A stretch of 64,000 nt of DNA from Rhizobium sp. BT03 (GTDB lineage: Bacteria; Pseudomonadota; Alphaproteobacteria; Rhizobiales; Rhizobiaceae): the NCBI RefSeq assembly GCF_030053155.1, contig NZ_CP125640.1, positions 2,542,001 to 2,606,000 of the forward strand, in the 5' to 3' direction. Within the stretch, counting starts at the first letter, position 1, and each line of letters begins with the position of its first letter. Shown here piece by piece: positions 35,177-43,959 of the stretch. The notes beneath the pieces were generated by a model. That model was not told the origin of the DNA, did not search any database, and saw only the letters and a program-made list of their open reading frames with translations. Position numbers and translations under genes: made by a program.

Positions 35177-36128
35177 CGTAATGCACCCAATAACGCGAGG
35201 TCAGGAAGGAGAAAGCGGTGAAGACGGCGATGATCAGCACCAGGATCCAGGCGAGCGCCGAGGCGTAGCCCATGCGGAAATTGCCGAAGGCTTCCTGATA
35301 GAGATAGAGCGTGTAGAACAGCGTCGAGTTGATCGGACCGCCCGTGCCGCCGGAGATGATGAAGGCGGGCGTGAAAGCCTTGAAGGCATCAATGGTCTGG
35401 ACGACGGCGTTGAAGAAGATCACCGGCGTCAGAAGCGGCAGGGTGATCTTGTAGAATTGGCGGAATTTCGAGGCGCCGTCGAGGCTTGCCGCCTCGTACA
35501 TATCCTGGGGAATCTGGCGCAGGCCGGCGAGGAAAATAATCATCGGCGAGCCGAACTGCCAGACCGACAGAGCCACCAGCGTGTAGATCGAATAGTTCGG
35601 ATGCGAGATCCAGCTCGGACCTTCGATGCCGAACTGCGAGAGCGCGGCATTGACGAGACCATCGCTGGCGAAAAGCTGGCGCCAGAGCACGGCGATCGCC
35701 ACGCTGCCGCCCAGCAAGGAAGGGAGGTAGAAGATGGCGCGATAGAAGGTCAGTCCGCGCAGGCCGCGATTCAAAGCCATGGCGACCAGCAAGGCGAAGG
35801 TCAGTTTGAACGGCACCGAGAAGACGACATAAGTCAGGGTGACGTGCATGGCGGCCGAGAATTTCGGATCCGCCGTGGCGATGCGCACGTAATTCGCCAT
35901 TCCCACCCACCGCGGCGACTGCAGCATGTCGAAGTCGGTGAAGGAGAGGTAGAGCGAAATCAGGGCCGGCCCGAGCGTCAGCCCGAAAAAGCCGAGTAGC
36001 CATGGCAGGAGGAAGAGATAGCCGGGAGCATTGGCATTCCAGAGACGCCGGAAGCGTCCTTCGGCCACGGCCCCCTGATATCTTTCCACGGATATGGCCC
36101 CTGCGGGCGTGCGCATCGCATTGCTCAT
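35169..36128 (-). CDS. Sugar ABC transporter permease (MalF/UgpA type)
   Basis: A 319-residue permease with six helices, beginning YLFLLPWLLGFFGLTLGPAL after a 35-residue tail. The EAA loop is DMYEAASLDGASKFRQFYKITLP. It pairs with the MalG-type permease encoded next. The gene starts six bases after the stop of the binding protein gene and overlaps its partner, a standard CUT1 operon order (binding protein, F, G, ATPase). Confidence 0.92.
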   Translation of the reverse strand: MSNAMRTPAGAISVERYQGAVAEGRFRRLWNANAPGYLFLLPWLLGFFGLTLGPALISLYLSFTDFDMLQSPRWVGMANYVRIATADPKFSAAMHVTLTYVVFSVPFKLTFALLVAMALNRGLRGLTFYRAIFYLPSLLGGSVAIAVLWRQLFASDGLVNAALSQFGIEGPSWISHPNYSIYTLVALSVWQFGSPMIIFLAGLRQIPQDMYEAASLDGASKFRQFYKITLPLLTPVIFFNAVVQTIDAFKAFTPAFIISGGTGGPINSTLFYTLYLYQEAFGNFRMGYASALAWILVLIIAVFTAFSFLTSRYWVHYDD

Positions 36129-36134
36129 ACGGGA

Positions 36135-37421
36135 TCAGCCTCGTGCGAGAATCTGCGTGATTTCCGTGACCAGCTGTTTGCCGCCATCGGAAGGAGACAG
36201 CTGGCCGAAGCCGACCTGTTCGGCGATGTTTCGCAGCATCAGCTCGCCTTCACCGGCGCCGGCCGGCGGCGGCGGCGGCAATTTGCCGGCGAGATCACCG
36301 AGACCGCTGACATAGGCCAATGCGACCTTGCCGTTCTCATCGAGCTTCGCCGCGACGACCTCGCGCATGGCGGCCGATTCCGGAATGCCGCGTTCGACAT
36401 CCAGGAGCAGCACTGCCTCGGGATTCTTGACGAAGAAGTTGATGTAGTCCACGGCCAAGTCGATCGCTTTCGACTGGGCCGAAACAGAGAAGAACATCGA
36501 AGGCTTGCGATAGTGGCCGCCCTTCGAATCCGCCTTGATGCGCATATAGTTGGTGAGCGCCAGCTTGTCCTTGTTCATGGCCTGATAGGCAACGAACTGA
36601 TTGGAATGGGCAAAACCGGCCGCAGATTTGCCGAGCGACACCGTGTTGGTTTCGATATCGTTCTTGTCGAGAGCCTGGATATCGGCTGGAACGCAGGCGC
36701 CGGCCTCACGGAACTTCGCCCACATATCGTACCATTCCGATGCGTCGTCCACGCCGAAGCCGATCTTGCCGTCGGCGGTATAGAGCGCCTTGCCGCGCTG
36801 GCGCAGCCAGTTTTCGAACAGAGGTTCGCCGCCGCTGCCGTCGGCGAGGCCGAACATGCCTTTGCGCTTGCCGGCCTTGGTGATCTCGGCGCCCATGCGG
36901 GCGAACTCGTCCCAGGTGGTCGCCTGCGTCGGCAGATCGACGCCTGCCTCCTTGAAGGCGGTGGTGTTCAGCACCGTCGCGGCCGAGTTCGCGCCCAGGC
37001 TGACACCATAGAGATGGCCGTCGACACTGCCGCCTTCGATCTGCGCCTTGTCGAAATCGTCGAGGTTGAGCTTCGCCGGCATGTAGGATTCCAGCGGCGC
37101 AAGCGCGCCGCGGCGCGCGTACTGAACGATATAGCGGTAGTCCATCTGGATGACGTCAGGCGCATTGCGGCCGGCGACCTGGGTCGCAAGGCGCGGCCAG
37201 TAATCGCCCCAGCCGAGGAATTCGCCGGTAATCGAGGTGCCGGCATTCTTCGTCTGGTAGAGCTGGGACACCTTGTTGGTGCGGTCGGCGCGCGGCTGCG
37301 AGCCCCACCACAGGAGGCGCAAGCGCTGTTCCTGTGCAAAAGCGCTGGTTCCCAGCGCCGAGAGCGAAAGAAGCGTGGCCCCTCCCGCAACGAAATTACG
37401 TCTGCTTACACGTAGGCTCAT
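36135..37421 (-). CDS. Sugar ABC transporter substrate-binding protein
   Basis: A 428-residue family 1 binding protein with a Tat-like signal peptide (SRRNFVAGGATLLSLSALG, cleaved after AFA). The mature start is LRLLWWGSQPRADRT, then GWGDYWPRLATQVAGRNAPDV and, late, NFFVKNPEAVLLLDVERGIP. It resembles the orphan binding protein at 46994 in length and order of motifs (WWGS, GDYW/GDGYW, VERG), so the two are paralogues. The ATG at 37421 has GGAGGAAAAA before it. It is the first gene of the five-gene operon; a probable TetR operator lies 60 bases upstream. Ligand unknown, likely a saccharide. Confidence 0.92.
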   Translation of the reverse strand: MSLRVSRRNFVAGGATLLSLSALGTSAFAQEQRLRLLWWGSQPRADRTNKVSQLYQTKNAGTSITGEFLGWGDYWPRLATQVAGRNAPDVIQMDYRYIVQYARRGALAPLESYMPAKLNLDDFDKAQIEGGSVDGHLYGVSLGANSAATVLNTTAFKEAGVDLPTQATTWDEFARMGAEITKAGKRKGMFGLADGSGGEPLFENWLRQRGKALYTADGKIGFGVDDASEWYDMWAKFREAGACVPADIQALDKNDIETNTVSLGKSAAGFAHSNQFVAYQAMNKDKLALTNYMRIKADSKGGHYRKPSMFFSVSAQSKAIDLAVDYINFFVKNPEAVLLLDVERGIPESAAMREVVAAKLDENGKVALAYVSGLGDLAGKLPPPPPAGAGEGELMLRNIAEQVGFGQLSPSDGGKQLVTEITQILARG

Positions 37422-37480
37422 TTTTTCCTCCTCCAAAGGGAAGCGCCTCCACACGCTTCCGACCAGTTACCCTTGCATAA

Positions 37481-37496
37481 ATAACTAATTGGTTAC
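37481..37496. promoter_or_regulatory. Probable TetR operator, ABC operon side
   Basis: On the minus strand this reads GTAACCAATTAGTTAT. It is a near-perfect 16-base palindrome and matches the palindrome before the plus-strand operon (38355-38370) in 12 of 16 positions. It sits between the binding protein gene and the tetR gene, where it could control both promoters. A half site GTTAC is at 37466-37470. Confidence 0.65.
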
Positions 37497-37623
37497 AAGC
37501 TACGAGCAAAGCGGCAAGCGTGTCAAGCGGGGTGTCGGTTCTTGCCGGCCGCCCTTTTAAATTCGGTTTTTACAATTTCGCACCGAAGGCTTATGAGCGC
37601 AACATGCCAGAGGGAGGGGAACG

Positions 37624-38301
37624 ATGAACGACAGCGGGGAAAACGGGGAGAAGAAAAAATCCCGGCGCCCTTCTCAGGAACGCACGGCGCAACGCGATCC
37701 GGAGCGGACGCGCGCCGCAATCCTCGAGGCGGCCACCCGGGAATTCGCCGAAAACGGCATGGGCGGCGCCCGCGTCGACGCCATCGCGGAGCGCGCCGGC
37801 ACCAACAAGCGCATGCTCTATCATTATTTCGGCGACAAGGAGCAACTCTACCTGAAAGTGCTCGAAGAGGCCTATGTCGGCATCCGCACCGCCGAGCGTG
37901 CGCTGCATATCGGCGACCGCAGCCCGGAGGAAGGCATCGGCGAACTGGCGCTCTTCACCTGGCGTTACTTTCTCCAGCACCCGGAATTCCTCAGCCTGCT
38001 CGGCACGGAAAACCTGCATCGAGCCCGGTGGCTGCGCCAGTCCGTCCGGCTCAAGGAACTGCATTCGCATCTGATCGGCGAACTTTCCCAAGTGCTGGAG
38101 CAGGGGAAGAAACAAGGCGTCTTCGTCGAGACGGCCGATCCGCTGCACGTCTATCTGACGATCGCCTCGCTCGGCTATTTCTATCTCTCCAACCAGTACA
38201 CGCTTTCGACGATTTTCGGCCGCGACCTGATCGAGCCGGCCCATCTCAATGCCTGGGAAAGCCATATCGTCCACGTTACGCTCGCCTCGATCAAGCGCTG
38301 A
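37624..38301 (+). CDS. TetR/AcrR family regulator of the sugar locus
   Basis: A 225-residue regulator with the TetR helix-turn-helix at about 28-75 (RAAILEAATREFAENGMGGA, AIAERAGTNKRMLYHYFGDKE) after a basic tail, and a C-terminal TetR_C-type ligand and dimer domain. It lies between two catabolic operons transcribed away from and with it. Shared palindromes before both operons make it the likely local repressor. The ATG has GGGAGGGGAACG before it. An inducer derived from the imported sugar is expected, but its nature is unknown. Confidence 0.87.
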   Translation: MNDSGENGEKKKSRRPSQERTAQRDPERTRAAILEAATREFAENGMGGARVDAIAERAGTNKRMLYHYFGDKEQLYLKVLEEAYVGIRTAERALHIGDRSPEEGIGELALFTWRYFLQHPEFLSLLGTENLHRARWLRQSVRLKELHSHLIGELSQVLEQGKKQGVFVETADPLHVYLTIASLGYFYLSNQYTLSTIFGRDLIEPAHLNAWESHIVHVTLASIKR

Positions 38302-38354
38302 GTTTCGAAAATCGCATTCGACTCTTGACAGGCTCTCCGCTCTTCTGTCATCAA

Positions 38355-38370
38355 GTAACTGTTTAGTTAC
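38355..38370. promoter_or_regulatory. Probable TetR operator, catabolic operon side
   Basis: GTAACT-GTTT-AGTTAC is a 16-base palindrome with perfect six-base arms. It lies 54 bases after the tetR stop and 63 bases before the first gene of the plus-strand operon. It matches the site at 37481-37496. Confidence 0.7.
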
Positions 38371-38432
38371 TGGCTTGGGAGGGCCGGGCTGACATGCCCG
38401 CTCCCGCCGAAAAAGATTGCAGGGAGGAAAAC

Positions 38433-39581
38433 ATGGCACGCTTGGGGATCATCTTGCACGGCGTCACCGGCCGCATGGGTTACAACCAGCACCTAGTGCG
38501 CTCGATTCTGGCCTTCCGCGACCAGGGCGGCATCACGCTGAAATCGGGCGAGAAACTGGAGATCGACCCGATCATCGTCGGCCGCAACGGCGCCAAGATG
38601 GAAGAGCTGGCGAAGAAGCATAACATCAAGCGCTGGTCGACCGATCTCGACGCCGCTCTCGCCAATCCCGACGACACGATCTTCTTCGACGCCGGCACGA
38701 CGCTGATGCGCGCCGAACTGCTGTCCAGGGCGCTCGATGCCGGCAAGCATGTCTATTGCGAAAAGCCGATCTCCGACGATCTGCAGGTGGCGATCGATCT
38801 TGCCCGCAAGGCGCGCCGCTCCGGCCTCAAGCACGGCGTCGTGCAGGACAAGCTGTTCCTGCCCGGCCTGCGCAAGCTGGCGCTGCTCAAGGATTCCGGC
38901 TTTTTCGGCAAGATCCTCTCGGTGCGCGGCGAATTCGGCTACTGGGTGTTCGAAGGCGATTGGGGCGTGCCGGCTCAGCGCCCCTCCTGGAACTACCGCA
39001 AGGGCGACGGCGGCGGCATCATCCTCGACATGCTCTGCCACTGGCGCTACGTGCTCGACAATCTGTTCGGCGAGGTCAAGGCCGTCTCCTGCCTCGGCGC
39101 CACCCATATTCCAAGCCGCATCGACGAGCAGGGCAAGCCTTATGACTGCGACACCGACGATGCGGCCTATGCGACCTTCGAGCTCGAAGGCGGCGTGATC
39201 GCGCAGGTCAATTCCTCCTGGGCGGTGCGCGTGCGCCGCGACGACCTCGTCACCTTCCAGGTCGACGGCACCCATGGTTCGGCCGTCGCCGGCCTGACCA
39301 AATGCTGGAGCCAGCACCGCGTCAACACGCCGAAGCCGGTCTGGAACCCAGACCAGCCGCAGACGATCGATTTCTACAAGACCTGGGACGAGGTTCCCGA
39401 TACCCAGGCTTTCGACAACGGTTTCAAGGCACAGTGGGAGATGTTCATCCGCCATGTCGTCGAAGACGCGCCGTGGCCCTACGGGCTCGAAGCCGGCGCC
39501 AAGGGTGTGCAGCTCGCCGAACTCGGCCTGAAATCCTGGGCCGAGCGCCGCTGGCTCGACGTTCCCGCACTGGAGTTCTGA
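38433..39581 (+). CDS. Gfo/Idh/MocA family dehydrogenase, first gene of the catabolic operon
   Basis: A 382-residue protein with an atypical Rossmann start (LGIILHGVTGRMGYNQHLVR), the EKP signature (HVYCEKPISDD), and a C-terminal domain with GGIILDMLCHWRYVLDN that carries the likely catalytic His. It is a sugar or polyol dehydrogenase of unknown substrate. The ATG at 38433 has GGGAGGAAAAC before it. It starts the four-gene operon; only three bases separate it from the DUF993 gene. The GRMGYN loop differs from the usual GxGxxG, so cofactor preference may differ from its neighbours. Confidence 0.86.
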   Translation: MARLGIILHGVTGRMGYNQHLVRSILAFRDQGGITLKSGEKLEIDPIIVGRNGAKMEELAKKHNIKRWSTDLDAALANPDDTIFFDAGTTLMRAELLSRALDAGKHVYCEKPISDDLQVAIDLARKARRSGLKHGVVQDKLFLPGLRKLALLKDSGFFGKILSVRGEFGYWVFEGDWGVPAQRPSWNYRKGDGGGIILDMLCHWRYVLDNLFGEVKAVSCLGATHIPSRIDEQGKPYDCDTDDAAYATFELEGGVIAQVNSSWAVRVRRDDLVTFQVDGTHGSAVAGLTKCWSQHRVNTPKPVWNPDQPQTIDFYKTWDEVPDTQAFDNGFKAQWEMFIRHVVEDAPWPYGLEAGAKGVQLAELGLKSWAERRWLDVPALEF

Positions 39582-39584
39582 GCC

Positions 39585-40748
39585 GTGACGACGATCAATC
39601 TCCCCCTCGACGGCAAGATCGTCCCCTACACGCTGACCGGCACGCCGATCGAACTGAAGAAGCGTGACGCCAAGAGTTTTCCGCGCATCGCCTTTGCGGC
39701 GGCGCACGTCGTCGCCGATCCGCTTGCCGACAACGACCCCTGGCTGACGCCGGCAATCGATTGGGAGCGGACGCTCGCCTTCCGCCATCGGCTGTGGGAT
39801 CTCGGCCTCGGTGTGGCCGAGGCCATGGATACGGCGCAGCGCGGCATGGGCCTCGGCTGGCCGGAGGCGCGCGACCTCATCCGCCGGGCGCTCGGCGAGG
39901 CGGCCGGGCGCAGGGATGCGCTGATTGCGTGCGGCGCCGGCACCGACCACCTGGTGCCTGGACCCGACGTGACCATCGACACCATCCTCAAGGCCTATGA
40001 GGAGCAGATCGAAACGGTGGAGGCGGCCGGCGGCCGGATCATCCTGATGGCGAGCCGGGCGCTTGCCGTCACGGCCAAGGGACCGGACGATTATATAAGG
40101 GTCTATGACCGCATCCTTCGCCAGGTCAAGGAACCCGTCATCATCCACTGGCTGGGCGAAATGTTCGACCCGGCGCTCGAGGGATATTGGGGCAATGGCG
40201 ACCACCTGAAGGCGATGGAAACCTGCCTTGAGGTGATCGAAGCCAATGCCGCCAAGGTCGACGGCATCAAGATCTCGCTGCTTTCCAAGGAGAAGGAAGT
40301 GACCATGCGCCGGCAGCTGCCTAAGGCCGTGCGCATGTATACCGGCGACGACTTCAATTATGCGGAGCTGATTGCCGGCGACGAAGAAGGCCATTCCGAC
40401 GCGCTGCTCGGCATTTTCGATGCGATCGCGCCGGCGGCGTCGGCTGCGCTCGACGCGCTCGGCCGCAAGAGCAATCACGAATTCTTCGACCTGCTCGAGC
40501 CGACCGTGCCGCTGTCGCGCCACATCTTCAAGGCGCCGACCCGCTTCTACAAGACCGGCGTCGTCTTCCTCGCCTATCTCAACGGCCTGCAGGACCATTT
40601 CACCATGGTCGGCGGCCAGCAGAGCACCCGTTCGCTGTCGCATCTGGCCGAACTCTTCCGCCTGGCCGACAAGGCGCGGGTTCTGGCCGATCCGGAACTC
40701 GCCACAGTGCGCATGAAACAGGTGCTTGCCGTCCACGGCGTCAACTGA
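39585..40748 (+). CDS. DUF993 family protein (dihydrodipicolinate synthase-like)
   Basis: A 387-residue TIM-barrel protein of the DUF993 family, related to class I aldolases of the DapA superfamily. Lys 229 in VDGIKISLLSKEKE is at the place of the Schiff-base lysine. The start is GTG at 39585, three bases after the previous stop. The protein probably cleaves or condenses a keto-sugar acid, but no member is known to me with certainty. Grouping with Gfo/Idh enzymes and a TIM-barrel isomerase suggests a dehydrogenase-isomerase-aldolase route. Confidence 0.85.
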   Translation: MTTINLPLDGKIVPYTLTGTPIELKKRDAKSFPRIAFAAAHVVADPLADNDPWLTPAIDWERTLAFRHRLWDLGLGVAEAMDTAQRGMGLGWPEARDLIRRALGEAAGRRDALIACGAGTDHLVPGPDVTIDTILKAYEEQIETVEAAGGRIILMASRALAVTAKGPDDYIRVYDRILRQVKEPVIIHWLGEMFDPALEGYWGNGDHLKAMETCLEVIEANAAKVDGIKISLLSKEKEVTMRRQLPKAVRMYTGDDFNYAELIAGDEEGHSDALLGIFDAIAPAASAALDALGRKSNHEFFDLLEPTVPLSRHIFKAPTRFYKTGVVFLAYLNGLQDHFTMVGGQQSTRSLSHLAELFRLADKARVLADPELATVRMKQVLAVHGVN

Positions 40749-40772
40749 AGCTGCGATACGAGAGGGAATGAC

Positions 40773-41603
40773 ATGCAGGTCGAAGGACTTTCGATCAATC
40801 TGGCGACGATCCGCGAGCAATGCGGATTTGCTGAAGCCGTCGATATCTGCCTGAAAAACGGCATCACCTCGATCGCGCCCTGGCGCGACCAGGTCGCCAA
40901 GGCCGGCCTCGACGAAGCGGTCAGGATCGTCAAATCGAACGGCATCAAGCTGACCGGGCTTTGCCGCGGCGGCTTCTTTCCGGCGGCAAACGAGGCCGAC
41001 TGGCAGAAGAACCTCGACGACAACAGGCGTGCCATCGACGAGGCGGCAGCCTTCGCCGCAGATTGCCTGGTGCTCGTCGTCGGCGGGCTGCCGGGCGCTT
41101 CGAGGGATATCGTCGCCGCCCGCCAGATGGTTTTCGACGGCATTGCCGCCGTGCTGCCGCATGCGCAGGCATCAGGCGTGAAGCTTGCCATCGAGCCGCT
41201 GCATCCGATGTATGCCGCCGACCGGTCCTGCGTGAACACGCTCGGCCAGGCGCTCGACATGTGCGAACCGCTCGGCGAGGATGTCGGTGTCGCAATCGAC
41301 GTCTACCATGTCTGGTGGGATCCCGATCTTGCCAACCAGATCGCCCGCGCCGGACGGATGAAACGCATCTTTGCCCATCACATCTGCGACTGGCTGGTGC
41401 CGACCAAGGACATGCTGCTCGACCGCGGCATGATGGGCGATGGCGTCATCGACCTCAAAGGCATAAGACGGATGATCGAGGCGGCCGGCTTCTTCGGCGC
41501 GCAGGAGGTGGAGATCTTTTCGGCCGAGACCTGGTGGAAACGCCCGGCCGACGAGGTGATCGCCACCTGCGTCGAGCGCTTCAGAAGCTGCTGCCAGATC
41601 TAA
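40773..41603 (+). CDS. Sugar phosphate isomerase/epimerase family (AP endonuclease 2 TIM barrel)
   Basis: A 276-residue xylose-isomerase-like TIM barrel. Likely metal ligands are visible in KLAIEPLHPMYAADRSCVN (Glu), GVAIDVYHVWWDPDL (Asp, His), FAHHICDW (His) and EVEIFSAE (Glu). Members epimerise or isomerise ketoses, or cleave 3-keto-glycosides. The ATG has GAGAGGGAATGAC before it. It is the third gene of the operon between DUF993 and the second Gfo/Idh gene, and probably uses the keto product of one of them. Confidence 0.86.
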   Translation: MQVEGLSINLATIREQCGFAEAVDICLKNGITSIAPWRDQVAKAGLDEAVRIVKSNGIKLTGLCRGGFFPAANEADWQKNLDDNRRAIDEAAAFAADCLVLVVGGLPGASRDIVAARQMVFDGIAAVLPHAQASGVKLAIEPLHPMYAADRSCVNTLGQALDMCEPLGEDVGVAIDVYHVWWDPDLANQIARAGRMKRIFAHHICDWLVPTKDMLLDRGMMGDGVIDLKGIRRMIEAAGFFGAQEVEIFSAETWWKRPADEVIATCVERFRSCCQI

Positions 41604-41645
41604 TTTTCAATATTCGTTTCATCACGCATGCAGGAGGATCATTCG

Positions 41646-42923
41646 ATGGAGAAACGCCGTTTTGCCCTGATCGGCACCGGGAACCGCGGCACCACCATGT
41701 GGGGCAAGGATCTGCTGGCCGGCTGGCGCGAACATGTCGACCTCACAGCCATCGTCGAGAAGAATTCGCTGCGCGGCGAGCGCGCCCGCAACATGATCGG
41801 CAGCAACGCGCCCCTCTATGAAAACATCGATTCCATGCTGGCCGAGCAAAAACCGGATCTGGTCATCGTCTGCACGCCCGACCAGACGCATGACGATATT
41901 ATCGTGAGGGCGCTGGAGTCCGGCATCGACGTCATCACCGAAAAGCCGATGACCACCTCGGTCGAGAAAATTCGCCGGATTCTTGATGCCGAGAAGCGCA
42001 CCGGCCGCCGCGTCGACGTCTCCTTCAACTATCGCTACGCGCCAACCGCCGCCAGGATCAAGGAGCTTCTGAACGCCGGCGAGATCGGCCGGGTGACCTC
42101 CGTCGATTTTCATTGGTATCTCAACACCAAGCATGGTGCCGACTACTTCCGACGCTGGCATGCCTATACGGAAAATTCCGGCAGCCTGTTCGTCCACAAG
42201 GCGACGCATCATTTCGATCTGCTGAACTGGTATCTCGACAGCGATCCCGACGCCGTCACCTCGTTTGCCGACCTGCAGAACTACGGCCGAAAGGGTCCGT
42301 TCCGCGGACCGCGCTGCAAGCTCTGTCCGCACGCGCATGAATGCGACTATTATCTCGATCTCGAAAAGGATCCCTTCCTCGATCAGCTCTATGAAGATCC
42401 CTCGAAGATCGACGGTTATTTCCGCGACGGCTGCGTTTTCCGCGAAGACATCGATATTCCCGATACGATGATGGTCAGCCTGCGCTACCGCAACAATGTC
42501 CATGTGTCCTATTCGCTGAACACCTTCCAGCCGATCGAAGGCCACCACCTCGCCTTCAACGGCACCAAGGGACGCATCGAGATTCGCCAATATGAGGCCC
42601 AGCCCTGGGAAGAGCCGAAGCAGGACACGATCCTGCTCATCCGCAATTTCCCGAATGGCAAGGAGGCCGTCGAGCGCATCGTCGTTCCGCATTTCACCGG
42701 CGGCCATTACGGCGGCGACGACCGGATGCGCAACATGATCTTCAAGCCCGATATGGAAGACCGGCTCGCCCAGCGCGCCGGCACGCGGGCGGGCGCCATG
42801 TCGGTGCTCTGCGGCATTGCCGCGCTGACGAGCTCACGCACCGGCAAGGTGGTCAATATTGCCGACCTGATGCCGGAGCTTGCCAATGACGGCTCAACCA
42901 ATTCGTTGAGGACATCGCGCTGA
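41646..42923 (+). CDS. Gfo/Idh/MocA family dehydrogenase, last gene of the catabolic operon
   Basis: A 425-residue member with ALIGTGNRGTTMWGKDLL, VCTPDQTHDDIIV and the ITEKPMTT signature. The C-terminal part has VHKATHHFDLLNWYL with the catalytic His pair. An insertion C-x2-C-x5-C (in CKLCPHAHEC) may bind a metal and is known in part of this family. The ATG at 41646 is preceded by AGGAGGATCATTCG; an ATG 18 bases upstream lacks a good site. It is the longest of the three Gfo/Idh proteins in the locus, closest to those acting on larger or conjugated sugars. Substrate unknown. Confidence 0.85.
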   Translation: MEKRRFALIGTGNRGTTMWGKDLLAGWREHVDLTAIVEKNSLRGERARNMIGSNAPLYENIDSMLAEQKPDLVIVCTPDQTHDDIIVRALESGIDVITEKPMTTSVEKIRRILDAEKRTGRRVDVSFNYRYAPTAARIKELLNAGEIGRVTSVDFHWYLNTKHGADYFRRWHAYTENSGSLFVHKATHHFDLLNWYLDSDPDAVTSFADLQNYGRKGPFRGPRCKLCPHAHECDYYLDLEKDPFLDQLYEDPSKIDGYFRDGCVFREDIDIPDTMMVSLRYRNNVHVSYSLNTFQPIEGHHLAFNGTKGRIEIRQYEAQPWEEPKQDTILLIRNFPNGKEAVERIVVPHFTGGHYGGDDRMRNMIFKPDMEDRLAQRAGTRAGAMSVLCGIAALTSSRTGKVVNIADLMPELANDGSTNSLRTSR

Positions 42924-42948
42924 CGGGTGCCTTTGAACGAGGAATGCC

Positions 42949-43959
42949 TCAGGCGGTGTTTTCGAGATCCTGCCGGAGGATCTGATAGAGCAGCGGCCGG
43001 CCGGTCATGAAACGCTCGATCTCGTCCACCGCCATCTCGCCAAGACGCGCCCGTTCCAGGCCGATGGCGCCGGCAATGTGCGGGGTCAGGAAAACGTTCG
43101 GCAGGTCGTAAAAGGCCGAACCGGCCTCCGGAATTTCCGGATCAGTGACGTCGATGACCGCGTCGATGCGGCCGGTCTGGAGCTCCGATAGCAAGGCGGC
43201 TTCGTCGATGAGGATGCCGCGCGCGGTGTTGATGAGCGTTGCCCCATCCTTCATCAGCGACAGTTTTTCCGCACCAATCATATGTCGCGTCGACGGCAGC
43301 GACGGCGCGTGCAGGGAAACGATATCGGCGCGTCGCATCAATTCGTCGAGATCGACTTTTTCGGCTCCTAGCCGCGCGGCCTCGGCCGCATCGAGCATAG
43401 GGTCGAAGAGCAGTAGCCTGTAGTCGAAGGGTTTCAACAGCTCGATCACCCGCCGGCCGATACGCGAGGCGCCGACGACGCCGAGGGTGCGGCCGTAATT
43501 TCCGATCGCTTCGCGCTGCATCGGATAGGTGCGATCGCGGTTGCGGTCGGCGACGTAGAGATCGCGGAAACGGAAGGCGCGTTTGCCGGCGAAGAGGATC
43601 GCAGCCAGCGTGAATTCGGCAACCGGCACGGCGTTGGCTTCGGCCGCGTGGCTGACCGCTATGCCGGCTTCGAAGATGGAGTCATCAATGATGCCCTTGA
43701 CCGTGCCCGCGGCATGGACGACGAGGCGCAGCCGCGGCGCGGCAGCGGGAATCTCAGGCCCGACATAGGGCGCACCCCAGCCGGTGATCAGGATCTCCGC
43801 TTCCGAAAGCAGACGTCTTGCCCGCGCGTCGTCCAGCCGCTGCAGCGGCTCGGGGTCGAGCAGGCGACCGATCGTATCGAGCCGGCGCAGGATCTCATCG
43901 GGCAGGACGTGCTCCGTGCGCGACGGTTCCATAGCAAGGACGATCGCCGGACGGCTCAT
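42949..43959 (-). CDS. D-2-hydroxyacid dehydrogenase family protein
   Basis: A 336-residue protein with the 2-hydroxyacid dehydrogenase layout. The Rossmann motif is LGVVGASRIGRRVIELL (note Ala-Ser in place of the usual Gly-x). NTARG holds the substrate Arg, VTDPEIPEAG the Glu, and LTPHIAGA the catalytic His. It reduces or oxidises 2-keto/2-hydroxy acids with NAD(P)H. Its ATG overlaps the stop of the DUF2264 gene, so it works with that protein, perhaps on a uronic or aldonic acid product. It is convergent with the preceding catabolic operon. Confidence 0.87.
   Translation of the reverse strand: MSRPAIVLAMEPSRTEHVLPDEILRRLDTIGRLLDPEPLQRLDDARARRLLSEAEILITGWGAPYVGPEIPAAAPRLRLVVHAAGTVKGIIDDSIFEAGIAVSHAAEANAVPVAEFTLAAILFAGKRAFRFRDLYVADRNRDRTYPMQREAIGNYGRTLGVVGASRIGRRVIELLKPFDYRLLLFDPMLDAAEAARLGAEKVDLDELMRRADIVSLHAPSLPSTRHMIGAEKLSLMKDGATLINTARGILIDEAALLSELQTGRIDAVIDVTDPEIPEAGSAFYDLPNVFLTPHIAGAIGLERARLGEMAVDEIERFMTGRPLLYQILRQDLENTA

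Noticed and set aside
38493..41162. An 889-codon minus-strand open frame across the catabolic operon
   Set aside because: It mirrors three well-supported plus-strand genes with clear motifs; GC-rich DNA often leaves the opposite frame open.
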